A stretch of 64,000 nt of DNA from Prescottella sp. R16 (GTDB taxonomy: Bacteria; Actinomycetota; Actinomycetes; Mycobacteriales; Mycobacteriaceae), in the NCBI RefSeq assembly GCF_030656875.1, contig NZ_CP130943.1, positions 1 to 64,000 on the forward strand, written 5' to 3'. Of the stretch, positions 57,587 through 64,000 are shown piece after piece (within the stretch, counting starts at the first letter, position 1; every line of letters begins with the position of its first letter). A program made the position numbers and the translations under genes. The notes under the pieces were generated by a model, which saw nothing but the letters and a program-made list of their open reading frames with translations, did not search any database and was not told the origin of the DNA.

Positions 57587-58279
57587 TCAGCCTTCTCGAT
57601 GGAGACGGAGTGCGTTTGCCCAGATCCGGGTGACGGTGTGGACGAGATCGTCGAAGGGGACGGGCTTGCTCGCGCCGTATGTTTCCTCCAGCACGTACAC
57701 GCTGTACGCGAGACTGCTCACCATTCCGGAAAGGGCCCGGGACGTTGTCAGCGGATCGAGTTCGGGATCGGCGATTCCGCGTTCCTGGAGGTTGGCGATC
57801 CCTCGCGCGTTCCGTAGGACGAACGTCTCGGACCGACGGTTGCGGTACTCCCGGAACCAGGGGTCGGCGTGTGCGGCCTGTTCGAGCAGGCCCATCAACT
57901 TGGCGTTGCGGGCGTATGCCGCGAGATAAGCGCGGTTGCTCGCCTCGAGCACGAGGTAGGGGTCGTCGGACTCGGGTTCCCGGCCCATGCCGGGATGCAG
58001 CATGTCCTCCTTCGCCTCTTCGAGGACCGCCGCACAGATCTCTTCCTTGCTGGCGAAGTAGGTGTAGAACGTTCCCGACGCGCAGTTGCATTCCTTGGTG
58101 ATGTCGGTAAGCCTCGTGTCGAGGTAGCCGTCACGCTCGAAAACTACTCGCGCGGCTTGTATGAGAGCGGTCCGAGTACGCAGTCCCCGCGGGGTCGATG
58201 GCAGGTCGCGCAGCACGAACGGGTCCGGCGCCCCGTCGGAACGGGTGGTCGGGTTGGTTCCCGCTGTGGTCTTCGACAT
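57587..58279 (-). CDS. TetR-family transcriptional regulator
   Basis: A 230-residue TetR repressor: helix-turn-helix at about 38-85 (ALIQAARVVFERDGYLDTRLTDI, cited by ARVVFERDGY, and recognition part NCASGTFYTYFASKEE), then a ligand domain. I start it at ATG 58279 (MSKTTAG), preceded by GGGGG, rather than at the earlier opening at 58348. A perfect 12-bp palindrome lies five bases upstream of this start, in keeping with autorepression. It differs from the TetR next door and may control the dehydrogenases downstream at 58492-60829. Confidence 0.85.
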   Translation of the reverse strand: MSKTTAGTNPTTRSDGAPDPFVLRDLPSTPRGLRTRTALIQAARVVFERDGYLDTRLTDITKECNCASGTFYTYFASKEEICAAVLEEAKEDMLHPGMGREPESDDPYLVLEASNRAYLAAYARNAKLMGLLEQAAHADPWFREYRNRRSETFVLRNARGIANLQERGIADPELDPLTTSRALSGMVSSLAYSVYVLEETYGASKPVPFDDLVHTVTRIWANALRLHREG

Positions 58280-58283
58280 CCCC

Positions 58284-58295
58284 CAGGTATACCTG
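58284..58295. promoter_or_regulatory. 12-bp palindrome upstream of the TetR gene
   Basis: CAGGTATACCTG is a perfect palindrome whose inner edge is five bases upstream of the TetR start codon on the minus strand. It overlaps the expected leader and is a good candidate for an autoregulatory operator. Confidence 0.55.
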
Positions 58296-58491
58296 AATCT
58301 GGCCTCATTTTCGACTTCGGTCCGCGTAACACGGCACCGTGTGCCCACGGCGATCAGGTCGAACGCATCTTAACCGGCCCCCTTCGGCACTTCCGGGACG
58401 TGGGCGACCGCATCATGGTGATCGTCTGTGCCGGCGATCGTCCATGACGCGGTCGCCCCACGTCTCTACCTCGTGCATGCCTTCGTTCTGC

Positions 58492-59622
58492 TCAGAGCTC
58501 CGCGCGATCGTGATCGGCGACGGTGGCGGCGAGCAGCCGCACATGGTCGTCGCCACTGCCGAGAGTGTGCTCGATCGCGGTGAGCCGGCTGACGTAGTGG
58601 CCGACCGGGTACTCCGCGGTCATGCCGATGCCGCCGTGCATCTGGATGGCCTCCTGGCCGATCTTCCGCGCGGATCGGGAGATCTGCAGCTTGGCGCGTG
58701 AGGCGATGACGGGATCGACCACTCCATCGGCCAGCGACATCGTGGCGTACAGGCTCATGCTGTTCGCCAGTTCCAGGAGCACATACATGTCCGCTGCGCG
58801 CTGGGTCAGTGTCTGGAACTTCGCCAGCGGCACACCGAACTGCTTGCGGGTCTTGAGGTATTCGGTGGTCAGCCGCAGAGTCTCCTGCATCGCGCCGACT
58901 GCCTCGGCGCACAGCAACGCCTGCGTCCGCACGATGGCCGCGCTGATCGCGGCCGACGCGTCACCGCCGTTGCCGAGCGGCTCGGCCTCGACGTTCAGCA
59001 GTTCCAGTTGGGCGCCGCGCAGCCCGTCGTGGGTGGTGTATCCGCGCCGGGTCAGCCCCGCGGCGTCGGCGCGGACCAGGAACAGCCCGGTGCCCTCGTC
59101 GTGCGGCAGCTGTGCGGTCACGATCATCACGTCCGCACAGTCGCCGTGCGGTACCGGGTTCTTCGAACCGGTCAGGGACCACAGTTCGCCCTCGCGTGCG
59201 GCGACCGTGTCCACGTGCCGGTCGGGCCAGCGTCGGCCGGGTTCGGCGTGCGCGAAGGCGAGCAGTGTGGTGCCCTCGGCGACCCCGGGCAGGATCTTGG
59301 CCCGCTGGTCCGCGGTACCGACCTCCGCCACCAGCCCGCCGGGGGTGAGGACCGCGTCGAGGAGAGGTTCGGGGGCCAGGCGCCGGCCGACCTCGGTCAT
59401 CACTGCCATGGTCTCGACCGGGCCTGCGTCCATTCCGCCGTCTTCTTCGGCGAAACCGAGTCCGAGGATCCCGAGTTCGGCCAACTTCTGCCACACCTCG
59501 GGACTCCAGCCCCGCTCTGTGGCCGTGACGGCGTTGCGCTTCTCCGCGTCGTAGCTGCGCGCGAGGAGGTCCTTGGTGGTGTCGGCCAGCATCTGCTGTT
59601 CGTCGGTGAGCTCGAAGTTCAT
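58492..59622 (-). CDS. Acyl-CoA dehydrogenase, paired subunit lacking the usual catalytic Glu segment
   Basis: A 376-residue acyl-CoA dehydrogenase. It has a diverged FAD region (LAFAHAEPGRRWPD in place of the common MTEPxAGSD), QMHGGIGMTAEYPVGHY and the ending LGSGDDHVRLLA, where catalytic subunits have a GxSE-type segment. Such partners occur in heteromeric actinobacterial FadE pairs from steroid degradation (for example FadE28-FadE29). It lies 34 bases downstream of the other dehydrogenase gene, so the two likely form one enzyme. The pairing is inferred. Confidence 0.85.
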   Translation of the reverse strand: MNFELTDEQQMLADTTKDLLARSYDAEKRNAVTATERGWSPEVWQKLAELGILGLGFAEEDGGMDAGPVETMAVMTEVGRRLAPEPLLDAVLTPGGLVAEVGTADQRAKILPGVAEGTTLLAFAHAEPGRRWPDRHVDTVAAREGELWSLTGSKNPVPHGDCADVMIVTAQLPHDEGTGLFLVRADAAGLTRRGYTTHDGLRGAQLELLNVEAEPLGNGGDASAAISAAIVRTQALLCAEAVGAMQETLRLTTEYLKTRKQFGVPLAKFQTLTQRAADMYVLLELANSMSLYATMSLADGVVDPVIASRAKLQISRSARKIGQEAIQMHGGIGMTAEYPVGHYVSRLTAIEHTLGSGDDHVRLLAATVADHDRAEL

Positions 59623-59656
59623 TGCAGTTCCTCACAATCTCCGGATGCGGGGTCGA

Positions 59657-60829
<1,173 letters not shown>

Positions 60830-60909
60830 GGTGTGCTTCCGTGTCGGATCGGACAGGCGTCCGGGTCAACCCACCCGGCGCCTCTTCGGATTACGTTCGG
60901 ACCTAAATC

Positions 60910-60923
60910 TAAGCGCTTGCTTA
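60910..60923. promoter_or_regulatory. TetR-type operator between dehydrogenase pair and TetR gene
   Basis: TAAGCGCTTGCTTA lies in the 147-base divergent region and is identical to 40312-40325 upstream of the dehydrogenase at 39134. The divergent TetR gene at 60977 is the obvious candidate to bind it. Confidence 0.75.
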
Positions 60924-60976
60924 TATCTACCATCCTGGTCGCTATTGTCAAGGAATCGGCGATGTGGAGGACGAAG

Positions 60977-61600
60977 ATGAGCGACAGGGCGGTCAGTGAC
61001 CTGCCGACCAAGGAGTCGAAGGCCGCGCGGCGGATTCGGGACGCGGCCGCCGAGGCCTTCGCGGAGAACGGCTACGGCGGCACCACGACCCGCGACATCG
61101 CGGCACGGCTGGGACTCAGCCCGGCCGCGATGTATCCGCACTATCGGTCCAAGGAAGAACTGCTCTACGCGATCAGCTACGAGGGGCACCGGAAGTGCGT
61201 GGAGCTGTTGACCGACAGCGATCCGGTCACCGCCCCACCGGCGACCAGGCTCAGAACGGTGGTCGGCGCATTCGCGGCCTGGCACGCGGCCAACCACGTG
61301 CGCGGACGGGTGATCCAGTACGAGCTGACCGCGTTGTCTCCCGAGCACTACCGCACGATCGTCGAGTTGCGTCGGCAGACCACCCGGATCGTGCGCAGCA
61401 TCGTCGATGCCGGTATCTCCGCCGGTGTGTTCGAGGTACCCGATGCCGAGGGAGTGACACTCTCGATCATCTCGTTGTGTGTCGACATCTGTCGATGGTT
61501 CCCCAGCGGCCGGTACACCGATCCCGACCGGCTTGCCGGGCTCTACAGCGAACTGGCGCTGCGGCTTGCCGGTGCGAACTCGGCCGACGGTGACGACTGA
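60977..61600 (+). CDS. TetR-family regulator, probable controller of the acyl-CoA dehydrogenases
   Basis: A 207-residue TetR protein with helix-turn-helix at about 18-65 (IRDAAAEAFAENGYGGTTTRD, cited by AEAFAENGYGGTTTRD, recognition part GLSPAAMYPHY) and a TetR C-terminal domain containing RGRVIQYELTALSPEHY. ATG 60977 follows GGAGGACGAAG. It is divergent from the dehydrogenase pair, with the shared operator between, a typical autoregulated layout. By the second operator copy its regulon should also include the dehydrogenase at 39134-40279. Confidence 0.87.
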   Translation: MSDRAVSDLPTKESKAARRIRDAAAEAFAENGYGGTTTRDIAARLGLSPAAMYPHYRSKEELLYAISYEGHRKCVELLTDSDPVTAPPATRLRTVVGAFAAWHAANHVRGRVIQYELTALSPEHYRTIVELRRQTTRIVRSIVDAGISAGVFEVPDAEGVTLSIISLCVDICRWFPSGRYTDPDRLAGLYSELALRLAGANSADGDD

Positions 61601-61771
61601 AAATCGTGAATCATTCCTGTTCCCAACAGCTTCGACCATCGTGATTCGCTCGCGACAGGAACGCTCCGAGCGCTGTCATGTCTGGGGCGGCCGTGGTGAC
61701 GGGATGCAAGATCCACAGATGCATTCGTGTCGCCGTGTTTCGCGGCGGAGGCCTTCTTCGGGCCGTGAGGT

Positions 61772-62224
61772 TCACGGACGGACGAGACCGGCCACCGCGG
61801 AACGTATCTCGTCGGGAACCGGAACCGGCCGCCGGGTCACGACGTCGACGTAGACGTGGACGAAGCATCCGGTCGCAGCAAGCTCGAGGTGGTCACCGCA
61901 ATCGCGGAAGATGGCGAGCGCGTAGGTGATGGAGCTGGATCCCAGGCGCTCGACGGAGAGCCCGACACGGAGATCGTCCGGGAAGCTCAACTCGCGATGG
62001 TAGGTACACGCCGTCTCGGCGACCACACCGATCGCGTGCAGGTCCCGGATGTCGACGCCGGATTCTGCCATCAGGAAGGCATTCACCGCGGTGTCGAAGT
62101 ACGCGTAGTACGTGACGTTGTTGACGTGACCGTAGTGGTCGTTGTCCGCCCATCGTGTCGGGACCGGCCAGAGCACCGGGAAACTGTCCGCGGTCGGCGC
62201 GGGAGTCGTGCAGGCTTCGGTCAT
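61772..62224 (-). CDS. Hotdog-fold acyl-CoA thioesterase
   Basis: A 150-residue 4HBT-type thioesterase with the motif RWADNDHYGHVNNVTYYAYFDTA (cited by RWADNDHYGHVNN), where the aspartate and histidine shape the active site, and TYHRELSFPDDLRVGLSVERLG (cited by YHRELSFPDDL). It hydrolyses acyl-CoA to the acid and CoA. ATG 62224 overlaps the stop of the alcohol dehydrogenase gene (ATGA). The longer open frame upstream is inside that gene and not used. Confidence 0.88.
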   Translation of the reverse strand: MTEACTTPAPTADSFPVLWPVPTRWADNDHYGHVNNVTYYAYFDTAVNAFLMAESGVDIRDLHAIGVVAETACTYHRELSFPDDLRVGLSVERLGSSSITYALAIFRDCGDHLELAATGCFVHVYVDVVTRRPVPVPDEIRSAVAGLVRP

Positions 62225-63354
62225 GGGTGCACACTCTGCTGCGACTCGTGGTCGAACAGGACGACCTGGCGTATTGCCACACCCGAAGCGAGTTCGTCCA
62301 TGGCCTTGTTCAGATCGCCCAATCCGATGTAGGACGAGATGAGACTCTCGACGGGCAGCCGGCCGGAACGCCACATTTCCACGAACCGCGGAATGTCACG
62401 AGACGGTACCGAGGTACCCAGATAACTACCGACGATCGTCCGGGCTTCCGCTGCGAGTGTCAGTGGCGTGATGTCGACTGTGGCGGTAGGTGCGGGCAGC
62501 CCCACCGTCACGGTGGTTCCACCCACCTCGGTGGCTGCGAACGCCGACGTGAACGCGCGTGTGTTACCGGCGCACTCCACGACGTAGCGAGCCTTGATCG
62601 CCTTCTCGCTCAATTGCTTCGGTGTGTATGTCTCGTGTGCTCCCAGGCCGCGAGCGATCTCGAGCTTGGGGGCATGGGGGTCGACGGCAATGACCCGTCC
62701 GGCTCCTTCGGCCACCGCGGTGATCAGTGCCGCCATACCTACCCCGCCCAGGCCTACGATCATGACGCTGTCGCCCGGTGTGGGCCGGACGGTGTTGATG
62801 ATCGCGCCGCCGCCCGTCAGTACGGCACATCCCAGAACCGCGGCAACAGCAGGAGGCACGTCGAATCCCACCGGCACCGCGGACGAGGCATCGACGACCG
62901 CGTGAGTCGCGAAGCCCGACACACCGAGATGGTGGCGGATCGCCCTGTTCCCCTGACGTATCCGGCTTCCGCCGAGAAGGAGTTCCCCGCGGCCGTTGGC
63001 GGCCGTGCCGGCGCTGCAGGGAACGCGGCCCTCGGAGGCGCAGGCATCGCAACGTTCGCAGCGTGGCTGAAACGTCATCACCACTCGCTGTCCCAGCAGG
63101 ACCGGGTCGACGTCCGCCCCGATCTCCTCGACTGTTCCGGCGGCTTCGTGCCCCAGCAGTAGCGGCATCGTGCGAGGCCGGCTGCCGTCGATCACGCTGA
63201 GGTCGGAGTGACAGACACCGGCCGCCTCCATCCGGACCAGGAGCTCGGTCGGCCCGGGTGGGGCGAGATCGAGTTCCGTCATTCGAAGAGGTTGTGTCTT
63301 ATCGAAAGGTCTACTGTGTCCGGAGCTTTCGAGAACGGCACCGATGATTCTCAT
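62221..63354 (-). CDS. Zinc-dependent alcohol dehydrogenase (MDR family)
   Basis: A 377-residue medium-chain dehydrogenase oxidising an alcohol with NAD(P). Catalytic zinc ligands lie in GVCHSDLS and GHEAAG, the structural zinc cysteines in CERCDACASEGRVPC, and the Rossmann motif in VGLGGVGMAA. ATG 63354 is preceded by GGAG seven bases upstream. It is in one unit with the thioesterase. In the context of the monooxygenase it could make the ketone from a secondary alcohol, but this is inference. Confidence 0.92.
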   Translation of the reverse strand: MRIIGAVLESSGHSRPFDKTQPLRMTELDLAPPGPTELLVRMEAAGVCHSDLSVIDGSRPRTMPLLLGHEAAGTVEEIGADVDPVLLGQRVVMTFQPRCERCDACASEGRVPCSAGTAANGRGELLLGGSRIRQGNRAIRHHLGVSGFATHAVVDASSAVPVGFDVPPAVAAVLGCAVLTGGGAIINTVRPTPGDSVMIVGLGGVGMAALITAVAEGAGRVIAVDPHAPKLEIARGLGAHETYTPKQLSEKAIKARYVVECAGNTRAFTSAFAATEVGGTTVTVGLPAPTATVDITPLTLAAEARTIVGSYLGTSVPSRDIPRFVEMWRSGRLPVESLISSYIGLGDLNKAMDELASGVAIRQVVLFDHESQQSVHP

Positions 63355-63438
63355 GGGTACTCCTACTGGCCGTCATGTGAATCAGGCCCTCACACAGGGA
63401 CCCTTCGGTTCCGGAAGGTCCTGAACGGCAGATGATAA

Positions 63439-63480
63439 GTGGGTGAGGCTTCCGTCGGCACATCCGGAAGCCTCACCCAC
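63439..63480. terminator. Strong hairpin between the two alcohol dehydrogenase genes
   Basis: A perfect 16-bp stem (63439-63454 with 63465-63480) around a ten-base loop lies 46 bases after the stop of the gene at 63526. It should end that gene's transcription on the minus strand. Confidence 0.75.
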
Positions 63481-63525
63481 CGTGGACGGGGAGTCGGTGA
63501 TGCTCGCCTCGAGTGACCCGAGCTC

Positions 63526-64000
63526 TCACATGGTCGACATGTCGGCGACGAAGCGATAGCGGATGTCGGATGCCAGGACTCGCTCGTAGGCGGCGTTGAT
63601 CTGATCCATGGATATCACCTCGACCTCCGCGCCGATGCCGTGATTCGCGCAGAAGTCGAGCATCTCCTCGGTGACGGGGATGCCGCCCACCATCGAACCG
63701 GCGAGGCTTCGCCGATTGTGTGTCAGGGAGAATGCCCTGACGGCCAGTGGATGCTCGGGGAGACCGAGCTCGACCAGTGTTCCGCCCCTGGTCAACAACG
63801 ACATGTAGTGATCCAGATCGAGGTTCGCGGAAACCGTGTTGAGGATCAGGTCGAACTTTCCGCGAAGATCTGCAAGTGATGTGGAATCGCGTGTGGATCG
63901 GTAATCGGTTGCGCCGAAGCGTAGTCCGTCCTCCATCTTCGACAGGGAGTGGCTCAGCACGGTGACCTCTGCTCCGAGCGCCGCTGCGATCTGAACGCCG
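63526..64000 (-). CDS. NAD(P)-dependent zinc alcohol dehydrogenase, C-terminal part (cut by window edge)
   Basis: The visible 158 codons are the C-terminal part of a medium-chain alcohol dehydrogenase of the cinnamyl-alcohol/YahK type: [45 protein letters not shown] (cited by [13 protein letters not shown]), [14 protein letters not shown] and [19 protein letters not shown] (cited by [14 protein letters not shown]). The zinc-binding N-terminus lies beyond base 64000. The protein ends [13 protein letters not shown]. Family call is firm. Confidence 0.9.
   Translation of the reverse strand, partial: GVQIAAALGAEVTVLSHSLSKMEDGLRFGATDYRSTRDSTSLADLRGKFDLILNTVSANLDLDHYMSLLTRGGTLVELGLPEHPLAVRAFSLTHNRRSLAGSMVGGIPVTEEMLDFCANHGIGAEVEVISMDQINAAYERVLASDIRYRFVADMSTM

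Overview
This window is the chromosomal replication-origin region of a high-GC actinobacterium of the order Mycobacteriales, most probably a Rhodococcus. The reasons are the order dnaA-oriC-dnaN-gnd-recF-DUF721-gyrB-gyrA-DUF3566-tRNA-Ile-tRNA-Ala-ppiA-crgA-DUF881-pabA followed by the opposing fhaA-fhaB-pstP-rodA-pbpA-pknA-pknB operon, protein sequences that closely follow the mycobacterial ones, and strong use of GTG starts and overlapping ATGA/GTGA gene junctions. No database search was possible, so the genus is an inference.

Layout. 1-6142: dnaA, the oriC spacer with DnaA boxes and an unusual cluster of CTCGAG palindromes, then dnaN, gnd, recF and a DUF721 gene. 6273-9256: a three-gene insertion between DUF721 and gyrB (ferritin-like putative di-iron enzyme, ferredoxin-type reductase, epoxide-hydrolase-like protein), with a parS centromere site inside the last gene. 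9486-19681: gyrB, a four-gene conservon (sensor kinase, roadblock, DUF742, GTPase), gyrA and a DUF3566 membrane protein. 19757-26884: tRNA-Ile, a DLW-39-type peptide, tRNA-Ala, a ketosteroid-isomerase-like gene, a methyltransferase, a double-domain TetR regulator, ppiA, a rhomboid protease, a PH-domain gene, crgA, a DUF881 gene and pabA. 26888-36440: the Ser/Thr-kinase and cell-wall operon on the minus strand. 36637-37540: tRNA-Leu followed by an acetyltransferase gene bracketed by 46-bp direct repeats. 

37845-64000 is accessory catabolic DNA: TetR and LacI regulators, five acyl-CoA dehydrogenases, a CoA ligase, four short-chain dehydrogenases, a thiolase, an ACAD10/11-type dehydrogenase with its separate kinase partner, a Baeyer-Villiger monooxygenase with a serine hydrolase, a thioesterase and two zinc alcohol dehydrogenases. 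Read together these could oxidise an alcohol to a ketone, insert oxygen to give an ester or lactone, hydrolyse it to a hydroxy acid, activate this with CoA, move the hydroxyl by the phosphorylation route known from LvaA/LvaC and ACAD10/11, and finish by beta-oxidation. This pathway is inference; the enzyme families are well supported. Three candidate operators (shared 14-bp and 16-bp motifs and a 12-bp palindrome) link TetR genes to these operons, and an enoyl-CoA hydratase remnant shows a recent deletion inside the cluster.
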